A DNA stretch of 64,000 bases from JACTUA01 sp964551875 (GTDB lineage: Archaea; Halobacteriota; Methanomicrobia; Methanomicrobiales; JACTUA01): positions 44,721 to 108,720 of the forward strand of contig CAZKEV010000002.1 in assembly GCA_964551875.1 (NCBI GenBank). Reading direction: 5' to 3'. Under the pieces are notes generated by a model. That model searched no databases and was not told where the DNA came from. It was given only the letters and a program-made list of their open reading frames with translations. Made by a program: the position numbers and the translations under genes. Below are positions 40,058 to 48,211 of this stretch, in pieces. How positions within the stretch are numbered: position 1 is the stretch's first letter; every line of letters starts with the position of its first letter.

Positions 40058-40510
40058 ATGAAACTTTACGAGATCATCAATCCGTCCGACGAGTACACGA
40101 TGGAAGCCGAGGACTTCCGCGAGGCCGCTGTGGCGTTGCTGTCGCTCAGCACGGCGTTCGGTCTGCGCGAGATCGGGAATGATAAGGGGCAGGAGATGCC
40201 TCCGTTCATCTTTGGGGGCATGGATGCTTGGTTGAAAGAGCACGTTTGCCCTGATGGAGACGTACAGCGGTTCATGGCCGAACACAACGCAGGGATAGCG
40301 GCGGCCCTGAATAGCGTCCTCATCGGCGGTGCGCGGGACCGGAGACTATTCCAGGCGGCAATGGAAGCCATCCCGGATGCCGAGGCGCGAGAGGCTTTCC
40401 GGGTGAAATGGCAGGACGAGAAGCGAACGAGCATGAACGACATCGGCACGGCGGCGTGGGCAATGGCCGAGCACATCACGGGCAGGCCCAGGACAAGCGT
40501 GAAGAAGTAG
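40058..40510 (+). CDS. Hypothetical protein, 150 aa
   Basis: ATG after GGGTGGAG. Helical, with SDEYTMEAEDFREAAVALL at the N-terminus. Directly downstream of element E1, so it may be controlled by it. No family recognised. Confidence 0.6.
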   Translation: MKLYEIINPSDEYTMEAEDFREAAVALLSLSTAFGLREIGNDKGQEMPPFIFGGMDAWLKEHVCPDGDVQRFMAEHNAGIAAALNSVLIGGARDRRLFQAAMEAIPDAEAREAFRVKWQDEKRTSMNDIGTAAWAMAEHITGRPRTSVKK

Positions 40511-40644
40511 CTTGCAAAGCAGGGGCAGAGTCGGGGCCACGGTGGAGCGGTGGAGATAACATCATGCTAAGCCGTGCCGGGATAGAGAAGAGCCGCTAAA
40601 CCCGGCGTATGGCCCTGGCTCTTGAGACGCTTTGTGAGGGAAAC

Positions 40645-40983
40645 ATGCGAACCAAGGACAAGAAAGAAACGATTGGGGTTCTGACGAAATACGAGATCGT
40701 CTACGGAGACGGCGCTCGTGGGGATGCTATCCAGGTGGCCCTGGAGGGTGGCGATACGGTCGGGTGCGGATCCCGTGGACGCTACGAGGCCACGGCGGTC
40801 GAGGGCAGTGCGGCCGAGGTCCATGCGGATATCGTCGCTCAGCGGGACGCCCTCCTCGCGGCCTGCAAGGCGGCCCTGGATCTCGTGCGGCCATGTTCTT
40901 CTGCGTTTTGTGCCGCTGACGGACATCGCACCTGTAGACATGGGATGATGAAATCCGCCATCGCCAAGGCGGAAGGCAAGTAG
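40645..40983 (+). CDS. Hypothetical protein, 112 aa
   Basis: Leader GCTTTGTGAGGGAAAC then ATG. Contains CSSAFCAADGHRTCRHG, a cysteine/histidine cluster. The 134-base gap upstream holds only an 11-codon ORF (40564-40599), which I do not call. Confidence 0.55.
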   Translation: MRTKDKKETIGVLTKYEIVYGDGARGDAIQVALEGGDTVGCGSRGRYEATAVEGSAAEVHADIVAQRDALLAACKAALDLVRPCSSAFCAADGHRTCRHGMMKSAIAKAEGK

Positions 40984-41006
40984 TCATCCAGAAGGAGTGT
41001 CCTGTC

Positions 41007-41210
41007 ATGTGGAAACCCATTGAAACCGCTCCGAGGGACGGCACGAAGATCCTGATCTGCCGCACGGGTAGAGTGCATGATCCGACCATCGTGTGGTACA
41101 CGGTGGATCACTGGAGCAACGATGGCGCGGGGGACATCGAGGCCCTGCTGCGGTACGCAAGCGGGGTGCTGTGGCATCCGCTTCCCGAGATGCCCAAGAC
41201 GAACGCATAG
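41007..41210 (+). CDS. DUF551-type protein
   Basis: MWKPIETAPRDGTKILICRT is the hallmark of DUF551, a small domain frequent in phages and prophages, with a WHPLPEMP end. Function of the family is unknown. AAGGAG lies upstream at good distance. Confidence 0.8.
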   Translation: MWKPIETAPRDGTKILICRTGRVHDPTIVWYTVDHWSNDGAGDIEALLRYASGVLWHPLPEMPKTNA

Positions 41211-41227
41211 TTCTGAAAGGGGTTACC

Positions 41228-41521
41228 ATGAACGACGAAGTCGCTGGCGGAATGATGCTCGACGCGGCCTATCTGCGCGTGGACGCGAACTGCTACTCTA
41301 CGACGGGGAAGTGCCTTGCGGCAGAGGAGATCGAACGCCTCCGCGCCCTCGTGGCCGAGCAGACCGAGAGGCTGCGGGAGATGACGAAAGAGCGAGACGT
41401 TGCCAAGGCCGCAATCGAGGCGCTGGGCAAGATCGCGGGAGGTGTCTCGATCACGAACGGCGACATGACATGCACTCTCGCGTACTGGGCGCGGGAGACG
41501 CTGCGGCGGATGGGGACGTAA
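41228..41521 (+). CDS. Hypothetical coiled-coil protein, 97 aa
   Basis: Coiled coil EEIERLRALVAEQTERLREM, then TKERD. The RLREMTKERD stretch is shared with the protein at 63568, suggesting a common source for the helix. ATG after AAAGGGG. Unknown function. Confidence 0.6.
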   Translation: MNDEVAGGMMLDAAYLRVDANCYSTTGKCLAAEEIERLRALVAEQTERLREMTKERDVAKAAIEALGKIAGGVSITNGDMTCTLAYWARETLRRMGT

Positions 41522-41540
41522 CAGACGGGAAGGATTGACC

Positions 41541-41672
41541 ATGACCAAGCGTTCCGCCTACGTCCTCGCTTTTCGACGATGGTGGGAGACCGGCACGGAG
41601 GAGGACTACCGAGCCATGATCGAGGCGTGGAGGGCGTGGGAACGCGCCCCGTGGGAGTGGATGGCACGATAA
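41541..41672 (+). CDS. Very small protein, 43 aa
   Basis: ATG preceded by GGAAGG; reads MTKRSAYVLAFRRWWETGTE and ends at TAA 41670-41672. Trp/Arg-rich helix. Spacing to its neighbours supports a real gene. Confidence 0.5.
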   Translation: MTKRSAYVLAFRRWWETGTEEDYRAMIEAWRAWERAPWEWMAR

Positions 41673-41694
41673 TCCGAGTTTACGTGGGTGAAGC

Positions 41695-43008
41695 ATGACC
41701 GTCAAGATCCTACAGGGCGATTGCCGCGAAGTCATCAAAACCCTCCCCGCCGAGTCCGTGAATTGTTGCGTCACGAGCCCCCCGTACTGGGGTCTCCGAG
41801 ACTACGGATGCGAAGGGCAGATCGGCCTTGAATCCACGCCCGAGGAGTACGTCGGGAAGTTGGTCGAGGTGTTCCGTGAAGTGCGGCGGGTGCTACAGGA
41901 TGACGGGACGCTGTGGCTGAACTTGGGCGACTCTTATGCGTCCGGTGGACGCGATGGTCACGGGAAGCGGGTTGGTTATAAACAGCAAACAAATAGAGGA
42001 ATGTGCGGAGAGGCCGATCCACGGCGAGCGCCGCAACCTGATGGCCTCAAGCCCAAGGATCTTGTAGGCATACCCTGGCGCGTGGCGTTCGCCCTCCAGG
42101 CTGACGGCTGGTATCTCCGCTCTGACATCATATGGGCGAAGCCGAACCCGATGCCCGAAAGCGTGACGGACAGGCCGACGAAGGCGCACGAATACATGTT
42201 CCTGCTGGCGAAGTCGGAGAGGTACTACTACGACGCGGAGGCGATAAAGGAACCAGCGATCTGCGGTACGGACTTGGGATTGCTACTGGGGAGGAACGCC
42301 GGAGGCGATGATGCCAATATGGTGGCATGGCACGCCCAAAGTATAGCCGACAGGCAGGCCGGTGGCGTTGACTCAAAGACCGGGAATCCTTCTGGCACTC
42401 GCAACCGCCGTTCCGTCTGGACCGTGGCGACCGATCCCTACAGCGGGGCGCACTTCGCCACCTTCCCGCCGGCGCTCATCCTGCCTTGCATCCTGGCCGG
42501 GTGCCCGCCTGCCGGGAAGCGCTGTGGCTGCGACGATATCATTGCCACGCCGACAGGAAACGGAGAAATCCGGGATCCGACGATGCGGACAGGACGAGCG
42601 GGCATGAACCGTCCACGCCGAGAAAACGAGGGGTTCCGTCCCATCACTCAACGCGAGCAAAGGCATGAGGCAGCCGAGATGAAAGTATCTCCGCATAGGC
42701 AAAAGATGGAACGAGAGTGCGGAGAATCTTTCGCACACTACATCAGAACAGACGATAGCGGAGCGCGGCCCCTGCCAGAGAATATCCGGAGTGCATTTAT
42801 GGAACGAGGATGGATTACGCCGGCACCGCCATGCACGCATCCAGTAGGGCCAGCGGGAATTGTCCTCGATCCCTTCGGTGGAAGCGGCACGACTGGCGAG
42901 GTTGCCGAGCAGAACGGGCGAAACTCAATCCTGATCGAGTTGTCGCCCGAGTACGTGAAGCTGGCCGAGAAGCGAACGGCGCAGATGGGGCTGTTCGCTG
43001 GGGTGTGA
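41695..43008 (+). CDS. Site-specific DNA methyltransferase (N4/N6 type)
   Basis: S28-P-P-Y31 in TSPPYWGLRDYG is the catalytic motif; DPFGGSGTTGEVA near the C-terminus binds SAM. The order (catalytic first, SAM-binding last) is the beta class. Motif SPPY is commonest in N4-cytosine enzymes but also occurs in N6-adenine ones. No cognate endonuclease is seen, so it is probably an orphan protecting phage DNA. The middle (about 150-260) is a variable target-recognition region. Confidence 0.9.
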   Translation: MTVKILQGDCREVIKTLPAESVNCCVTSPPYWGLRDYGCEGQIGLESTPEEYVGKLVEVFREVRRVLQDDGTLWLNLGDSYASGGRDGHGKRVGYKQQTNRGMCGEADPRRAPQPDGLKPKDLVGIPWRVAFALQADGWYLRSDIIWAKPNPMPESVTDRPTKAHEYMFLLAKSERYYYDAEAIKEPAICGTDLGLLLGRNAGGDDANMVAWHAQSIADRQAGGVDSKTGNPSGTRNRRSVWTVATDPYSGAHFATFPPALILPCILAGCPPAGKRCGCDDIIATPTGNGEIRDPTMRTGRAGMNRPRRENEGFRPITQREQRHEAAEMKVSPHRQKMERECGESFAHYIRTDDSGARPLPENIRSAFMERGWITPAPPCTHPVGPAGIVLDPFGGSGTTGEVAEQNGRNSILIELSPEYVKLAEKRTAQMGLFAGV

Positions 43009-43034
43009 TAACGGCGATTTACGTGGAGGCTTAA

Positions 43035-43154
43035 ATGCTCTGCTGCAAGTGCAACCAAGAACGCGAGCCCGGGAAACGCGGGGACGCGACGCTCCTCAAC
43101 ATGTGCCAGGCGTGCGTCGAGAACACCTTCTCGGGCAACCTGGCGCAGCCGTAG
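43035..43154 (+). CDS. Small zinc-ribbon protein, 39 aa, in frame with a downstream part
   Basis: MLCCKCNQERE and MCQACVEN form a C4 knuckle. TAG at 43152-43154 ends it, but the same frame stays open to 43313. The leader TTTACGTGGAGG resembles those before 41695 and 44482. Confidence 0.5.
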   Translation: MLCCKCNQEREPGKRGDATLLNMCQACVENTFSGNLAQP

Positions 43155-43313
43155 GCGTGCGGCGTCTACGTGGCGCCGCGAGACGTGTACCCGGTCGTGG
43201 TCGAGACGCGCGACCCGCACCTTCCCGAGGGGCACCTGGACCCGGTGCGGAGCGGGTTCTCGGAGAGGGGACGGGTGCTCAAGGCGTCGTGGAGAATCAA
43301 GGAAGCGGAGTAG
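43155..43313 (+). pseudogene. In-frame continuation after an amber codon
   Basis: Reads ACGVYVAPRDVYPVVVETRD and on to TAG 43311-43313, protein-like, with no ribosome-binding site of its own. Either the gene at 43035 carries a nonsense mutation, or the amber codon is read through, or a GTG at 43170 starts a separate protein. Confidence 0.4.
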
Positions 43314-43342
43314 CAGAATCCGAATTTTGTGAGGGGTGAAAC

Positions 43343-43525
43343 ATGAAGGAAGAGAAGAAGATGATTCCAGTCAAGCAGTTGGATACGGTGTATGCCATTC
43401 GCTGCTTCATAGGTGGCAAGCGTGTGAAGACGGATGCCCTGACGGTAGGGGATGCCAGGATCTTCCGTGCGGCCGCGAGGCACCTTGCGCGGTATCTCGG
43501 CAAGGAATACCACCTGGGCAAATGA
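43343..43525 (+). CDS. Hypothetical small protein, 60 aa
   Basis: ATG after GAGGGGTGAAAC; leader ATCCGAATTTTGTGAGGGG matches the one at 39192. Basic, one Cys. Unknown. Confidence 0.55.
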   Translation: MKEEKKMIPVKQLDTVYAIRCFIGGKRVKTDALTVGDARIFRAAARHLARYLGKEYHLGK

Positions 43526-43554
43526 CAATCTGAGAAGAATGCAAGAGGTAAAAC

Positions 43555-44376
43555 GTGGCTCTTTGGGAACGAACGCTTTTCGGTGACCGCGACAAGGTGC
43601 AGATGGCGATTGAACGCATTCGCCAGTTCTGCCCGCCAGACGGGTACTATCTCGCCTTCTCGGGTGGTAAGGATTCCGTCTGCCTTAAGCGCCTCGCGGA
43701 GATGAGCGGGTGCAAGTTCGATGCGCACTATAGCGCGGTTCCGATTGATCCGCCAGAGATCATGGAGTTCATTCGGGAGCGTCATCCTGAGGTTGAATGG
43801 GTGCGGCCCAAGGACTCGTTTATCAACCTGTTTCTCAAGCATGGGTTTCCGACTCGTCAAGTACGCTGGTGCTGTGAGGAGTTAAAGGAACACGGTGGCG
43901 AAGGCCGCATTGTTTTGACGGGTGTCCGGTGGGCGGAAAGCGTTAGGCGCAAGGCGAAACACGGGATCGTAACTTCCTGGAAAGACAAGAAACTTGTCAA
44001 TCCGATGATCGACTGGTCGGATTCGGACGTTTGGGAATTCATTCGTTTGAAGAAGGTGGCCTATTGTTCCCTCTACGATGAGGGGTGGAAACGCCTTGGG
44101 TGCGTTCTCTGCCCAATGGATGAGCATGTAGAGAAGCAGATTGCAAGGTGGCCAAAGGTAGCAAACGTATGGCATCGCGCTTTTCTCCGTTTTTATGAGG
44201 CATGCGGTACAGCGGAGAAACCAAGACATAGGAACCAAAAAGAACGCTGGTCAAGCGGTGAAGCCATCTGGAAGGCGTGGCTCAACCGGCGCGGATCGAT
44301 GAAGGGCGACCTGTGGGAAGGCGAGGAAGGAGAGCCCGTCCAGTGTGAGATGTTCGCCGGGGCAGGGATCGAGTGA
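43555..44376 (+). CDS. PAPS reductase-like (adenine nucleotide alpha-hydrolase) protein
   Basis: S36GGKDS41 is the PP-loop that binds ATP or PAPS. WCCEELK, GVRWAESVRR, and a C-terminal CVLCPM follow, as in phage PAPS-reductase/DUF3440-like proteins. Phage members may act in DNA sulfur or base modification or sulfur metabolism rather than assimilation. GTG start. The coding region ends at the edge of element E2. Confidence 0.85.
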   Translation: MALWERTLFGDRDKVQMAIERIRQFCPPDGYYLAFSGGKDSVCLKRLAEMSGCKFDAHYSAVPIDPPEIMEFIRERHPEVEWVRPKDSFINLFLKHGFPTRQVRWCCEELKEHGGEGRIVLTGVRWAESVRRKAKHGIVTSWKDKKLVNPMIDWSDSDVWEFIRLKKVAYCSLYDEGWKRLGCVLCPMDEHVEKQIARWPKVANVWHRAFLRFYEACGTAEKPRHRNQKERWSSGEAIWKAWLNRRGSMKGDLWEGEEGEPVQCEMFAGAGIE

Positions 44377-44462
44377 TCAGTTGTCCGATTCTGCAACCAA
44401 CCTCGCAGATGCGAGTAACCGCCCGGCTTTCGCCAGGGCAACGAATGACGGCGAGAGCCGAT
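44377..44462 (+). promoter_or_regulatory. Structured element E2 (second copy)
   Basis: CTCGC-AGAT-GCGAG (44402-44415), GCCC-GGC/GCC-A-GGGC (44421-44439), CGGC-GAGA-GCCG (44449-44460). Same plan and start (TCAnTTGTCCGA) as E1, with base changes that keep pairing. It ends 19 bases before the ATG at 44482. Confidence 0.6.
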
Positions 44463-44481
44463 CGTTTACCTGGAGGCATAG

Positions 44482-44907
44482 ATGTGCAGGGAATCCTGGG
44501 GCGAGTGCGGTGACCTTCTGATGCACGGGTGGAAGAGGGCCGACAACGACGACGAGGACGTAGCCGGGGGGCCGGTCGTCTTCGGGGGCGACGTTCTCGC
44601 TCACTGGGTAAAGGGTGACCTCGCCAGCGACTTCCTGCAGCTGGTGGGGCTCCTGTGCGGGGATGAGGTCAAGGAGACCATGTCCATTCTGTCTGTTCAG
44701 GGTAGGATTTTCGAGGCGGACATCCACGTTCACGGGCGGAGGGGCAGGCAGGGGTCGATCTGGCTCGTCATGAATCACGAGGACGGATCTTTCGACGGGG
44801 TCTACGTTAAGGATGAGATCTACGTTTCACTGGACCTGAAGGAGATGATTGAGGTTGCGGCGATCGGGCATGAAGGCGAAGATGAAAATCCAGAGTGTCC
44901 TTTTTGA
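44482..44907 (+). CDS. Hypothetical protein, 141 aa
   Basis: ATG after CTGGAGGCATAG, directly behind E2. Acidic; Cys near both ends. Contains DIHVHGRRGRQGSIWLVMNH, beta-rich. Unrecognised. Confidence 0.6.
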   Translation: MCRESWGECGDLLMHGWKRADNDDEDVAGGPVVFGGDVLAHWVKGDLASDFLQLVGLLCGDEVKETMSILSVQGRIFEADIHVHGRRGRQGSIWLVMNHEDGSFDGVYVKDEIYVSLDLKEMIEVAAIGHEGEDENPECPF

Positions 44908-44921
44908 CGAAAGGGGATGAC

Positions 44922-45152
44922 ATGGACGTGAAAGGCAAGGATTTGGTTCTGAAGTGCTGCGACTGCGGGGCGGAGTTCACCTGGTATTCTGCCGATCAAG
45001 AATTCTTCGCCTCCAAGGGTTTCACGGCCCCGAAGAGATGCAAGGACTGCCGAGCCAAGAAGAAGGCCAACCGGATGTCGGACGACAACCGTGGGGTTCA
45101 GACCGGGAGGTTCCAGACGAGCAGGCCGAACAGGTCCAACGGCCCGAGGTGA
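44922..45152 (+). CDS. Zinc-ribbon protein (zf-trcl type), 76 aa
   Basis: LKCCDCGAEFTWYSADQEFF, then KRCKDCRAKKKAN, is the typical probable-zinc-ribbon domain seen in bacterial and phage proteins. Basic tail with Arg/Asn. Likely nucleic-acid-binding. ATG 44922 is preferred over an earlier codon, with AAGGGGATG spacing. Confidence 0.75.
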   Translation: MDVKGKDLVLKCCDCGAEFTWYSADQEFFASKGFTAPKRCKDCRAKKKANRMSDDNRGVQTGRFQTSRPNRSNGPR

Positions 45153-45165
45153 GGAGAACTTTTCC

Positions 45166-45699
45166 ATGATGAAGTGTCCGGTTTGCGGCAAGAGCAAGAG
45201 CGCCTACGAGATGCGTCCCATCGTCAACATTGAGGAGTTGAAGGTGGGCGCTGCCATGTCCGAGGAGAAATCCGAGCAGGACGTGGCGGGCGCGAGGGTG
45301 GACGTGGTCTGCCGGGACTGCTGGCTCTCCCTCCTGAAGAACCGGACCAAGGAGGAGGTCATCGAAATCCTGGAGACGATCTGCGGTGCCCTCATGGAGG
45401 CCGACCATCGGATGAAGGAGCCGAGGGCCTTCGACGGCATCATCGAGAAGGACAACAACCTCTTCGGGGGGAAGGTTACCCTTGTCCCGTGCGCTGTTCC
45501 CCAGCCGCTGACCCTTCCTTCCATCGGTACGGGGGATTTTCAGCTCCCCAACGGAACGAAGATCTGGTGTGGGAGTTCCTCCAACATCTCTCTCGGCACT
45601 CAGCAGGGGGTCACGATCTCGAACGGATTCATGGAGTGGTATGGCACCTTCCACCAGGGGGGCGGGTCGGGGCAGAACGCGACCAATCTCAGGGGTTGA
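45166..45699 (+). CDS. Zinc-ribbon protein, 177 aa (paralogue of 37296)
   Basis: CPVCGKSKSAYEMRP and VCRDCWLSLL, then ILETICGAL, mirror the smaller protein at 37296. The C-terminal 80 residues are extra: Gly/Ser/Thr-rich, ending QGGGSGQNATNLRG, and look structural or disordered. GAGGAG precedes the ATG. Confidence 0.65.
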   Translation: MMKCPVCGKSKSAYEMRPIVNIEELKVGAAMSEEKSEQDVAGARVDVVCRDCWLSLLKNRTKEEVIEILETICGALMEADHRMKEPRAFDGIIEKDNNLFGGKVTLVPCAVPQPLTLPSIGTGDFQLPNGTKIWCGSSSNISLGTQQGVTISNGFMEWYGTFHQGGGSGQNATNLRG

Positions 45700-45751
45700 G
45701 GATCGGGCGTGGAGCGGGTAGGATAAACCACGACTTTTGAGGATTCCTCCG

Positions 45752-47119
45752 ATGCCGCTGGACGACCCCAAGGTTCTTCAGTCCATCCTCTCCGAGGCGT
45801 TCCACCCGACCCCCGGATCGCAGAAGATTCTGCGCGAGGTGCTGGGGGAGGACGTGTCCACCTACCGGCAGTATTCCAAGGCCATTTCATCGTGGCGGTG
45901 GCCCCTCTGGGGATCCGCCCTGGAGGACATGCCACTGGCCAAGGAATCCGGGTGGGAGAGGGATAAGATTTTTGGCCCGAGCGAGCCGTGGATGAAAAGC
46001 GGAGGGGGGGAGGGTCCGAATTACAGCATGGTCCAGATCGCGCTCAACAAGGAGCGGTCCGTCCTCAAGTACGGCGGGATGGTATTGAAGGCCAAGGAGG
46101 GGAAGATCGTCCTCATGGTGGAGGCGGTCTACAAGGCATTTAGCGTGGTGATCCACTCCACCGAATCGGGGAAGGAGCTGGCCGAGAAGTTCTTCAAGGA
46201 CATCGATGCCTGGGTTTCCAAGCACAACTTCTACAAGGGGCAGAAGATCCGGTCGGACGGCAAGTTCCTCAACCTTTCCGACGTCTCCTACGACGATCTG
46301 ATCCTTCCCGAGAAGACCAAGCACGCGATTTTCATCAACGTCAAGCAGATGATCGAGCGCATGGCGGACTACGAAAAGTACGGCATCCCCGCCAAACGCG
46401 GCGTAATCCTTGCCGGGCCTCCGGGTTGCGGAAAAACGCTTGCTGCGCGAATCCTTGCGAAGAGCCTGCCTTGCACCTTTATCTGGTGTTCCACCAAGGA
46501 CGTCATGGAGGAGGGATTCGAGGGAATGTTCGAGCAGGCGCGGGAGCTCGCCCCCACGGTCGTTCTTATGGAGGACGCAGACGGGTTCGGGATCGACCGG
46601 CGGCTCGGAGGGATGAATCCCCGGCTCTCGGAGCTTCTCAACCTCCTCGACGGGGTGGAGGAGAACAAGGGGGTCATCACCATCCTGTCCAGCAACTATG
46701 CCGAGATGCTGGACTGCGCTCTCACCAATCGCCCTGGGCGCTTCGACCTCAAGGTGTTCGTGGGGCTTCCCGGCGCGGACGAGGCGCAGGAGATCCTTCG
46801 GCGCAACCTGGAGAAGCGCAACGTGGTGTTCAAGGGCAACCCGGGCGTTTTCCGCACCATCGCTTCCGTCCTGGTAGGGCAGGGGGCGAGCGGGGCGCAC
46901 GTCGTGGACGTGGTTAACTCGGCCATGGCCCTCGCCGTGGAGAGGGGGAGGGGGACGGGTCCTCGTCTCGTGATCGAGGAGAAGGACTTGCAGGACTCGG
47001 CGGCGACGATTCTCGAATCTCTCAACGTCAATCGTGAAGCCGAGAAGGCCGTGGTCGAGTCGGGCGTCATGAAGTGGGGTCAGTGGGGACCCGGTTGGAA
47101 GTTCGGAATGAAGGAGTGA
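45752..47119 (+). CDS. AAA+ ATPase, CDC48/FtsH-like
   Basis: Walker A GPPGCGKT (222-229), Walker B VVLMEDAD, sensor I ILSSN and an arginine finger-like NRPGRFDLKV. The N-terminal 200 residues are unique. Such single-ring ATPases unfold or remodel proteins. It could work with the HExxH protein two genes downstream, or with the VWA/metallopeptidase at the window start; both are inference. ATG 45752 is chosen, though TTG 45737 is possible. Confidence 0.88.
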   Translation: MPLDDPKVLQSILSEAFHPTPGSQKILREVLGEDVSTYRQYSKAISSWRWPLWGSALEDMPLAKESGWERDKIFGPSEPWMKSGGGEGPNYSMVQIALNKERSVLKYGGMVLKAKEGKIVLMVEAVYKAFSVVIHSTESGKELAEKFFKDIDAWVSKHNFYKGQKIRSDGKFLNLSDVSYDDLILPEKTKHAIFINVKQMIERMADYEKYGIPAKRGVILAGPPGCGKTLAARILAKSLPCTFIWCSTKDVMEEGFEGMFEQARELAPTVVLMEDADGFGIDRRLGGMNPRLSELLNLLDGVEENKGVITILSSNYAEMLDCALTNRPGRFDLKVFVGLPGADEAQEILRRNLEKRNVVFKGNPGVFRTIASVLVGQGASGAHVVDVVNSAMALAVERGRGTGPRLVIEEKDLQDSAATILESLNVNREAEKAVVESGVMKWGQWGPGWKFGMKE

Positions 47120-47122
47120 TCC

Positions 47123-47578
47123 GTGAGCAACAAGAAGGTCATCAAGATGCCGGGCGGTGCCCAGCAGACCAATGCACACCGTGTCCCATCCAAGGAGGAG
47201 GTTCAGGCGGAGGCGAGGCGGGCGGTTCTTCCTGACCTCTCCAAAGTTGCCGAATCCTTGGGGGGGCGGATTGCCGTCCTCTACGCCGAGACGGCCAAGA
47301 CGGCGGTGATCCTGAATTCGTTGGCGGAGCTGCTCATTTCCAAGAAGATCATCGGCAAGGATGAGCTCCAGGCCATCGCCATGAAGAACGGCAAGGACCT
47401 GGAGGACCAGTACAAGGCGGCGGTGGAGAAGACGGCGGGGGTCAAGCCGGAGGACGTGAAGCCGATCCCGGTTCCCGCCGAGGTGACGATCATGGGCGAG
47501 GTGACTCCTCTCCCCAAAGCGCCGACCCAGGAGAAGCCCGATGGCGGACAATCCGAAAAGCCAGCCGGGGCTCCTTGA
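47123..47578 (+). CDS. Hypothetical protein, 151 aa
   Basis: GTG three bases after the ATPase stop. Ala-rich helical middle, disordered Pro/Lys-rich tail. It overlaps the following gene by 38 bases. Unknown. Confidence 0.6.
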   Translation: MSNKKVIKMPGGAQQTNAHRVPSKEEVQAEARRAVLPDLSKVAESLGGRIAVLYAETAKTAVILNSLAELLISKKIIGKDELQAIAMKNGKDLEDQYKAAVEKTAGVKPEDVKPIPVPAEVTIMGEVTPLPKAPTQEKPDGGQSEKPAGAP

Positions 47579-48170
47579 CCTCTGGCGTAGACCGTTTGCC
47601 AAGATCAAGGGGATGGAACGCCGTCTCAGGGTGGTCAACGACTCCGGGGTGGACGTCCCCCTCCATGTCATCGGGTGGTGGCAGGACCTGGCCGATGACC
47701 GAGACATCGGGGGGGAGCTCCGCATCCTTCCCTTCACCCCCGAGACCTTCTTCGGCGAGATCATCCGGGGCGACAGGGCGGTGATCTACGCCTCGACTGA
47801 CGAACGCATCACCCCCCTCGTCTTCCTGCGGTCCACCGGGGCGCACGAGATCCGGCACCTGGAGCACAACCAGAAGCCGTGGCTCCTGGATCTCTACGTT
47901 CGGGAGCAACTGATCCAGCGCCTCCTCCGGGCCGATGGGATGAAGAATCCCGACCACGAGTTTTTCGACAGGCATCATGACGAGCTCCCCGAGGAGGTCG
48001 ACGCCTACGTCTTTGAGAAGGAAGTGGCGGGGTTCGACGGGAGGCCCTTCGCGGCAGCCATTCGCAGAGCTATGCGCGGCGAGGAATCGTGGCCCAATCC
48101 CGAGAGGTACAAGGTCAGGGTGACCCGCCCCATTTCCACCCCAGGCAATTCCTTGAATAAACGGGGTTGA
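47541..48170 (+). CDS. Putative zinc metallopeptidase-like protein, 209 aa
   Basis: H102-E-I-R-H106 (GAHEIRHLEHNQ) is an HExxH motif, with EEVDAYVFEKEVAG downstream where ImmA/IrrE- or SprT-like families place a third ligand. No other diagnostic motif. Overlaps the previous gene. Its stop lies just inside the -35 box of the cargo-operon promoter. Confidence 0.55.
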   Translation: MADNPKSQPGLLDLWRRPFAKIKGMERRLRVVNDSGVDVPLHVIGWWQDLADDRDIGGELRILPFTPETFFGEIIRGDRAVIYASTDERITPLVFLRSTGAHEIRHLEHNQKPWLLDLYVREQLIQRLLRADGMKNPDHEFFDRHHDELPEEVDAYVFEKEVAGFDGRPFAAAIRRAMRGEESWPNPERYKVRVTRPISTPGNSLNKRG

Positions 48171-48194
48171 CAAAAGCCGGGAATGATATATAGT
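48167..48194 (+). promoter_or_regulatory. Sigma70-like promoter of the cargo operon
   Basis: TTGACA at 48167-48172 and TATAGT at 48189-48194, spacer 16 bp. No other clear promoter of this type is found between here and 61 kb. Confidence 0.87.
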
Positions 48195-48211
48195 ATAGAT
48201 GGGGTTGAGGC

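Noticed and set aside
40564..40599. 11-codon ORF with GGTGGAG upstream
   Set aside because: Too short to support without conservation; the spacing to the next gene offers no coupling.
41695..43008. Restriction-modification system
   Set aside because: Only the methyltransferase is recognisable; neighbours show no endonuclease motif.
39934..44462. Insertion sequence bounded by E1 and E2
   Set aside because: No transposase, no terminal inverted repeats or target duplications; the copies are direct and only partly identical.
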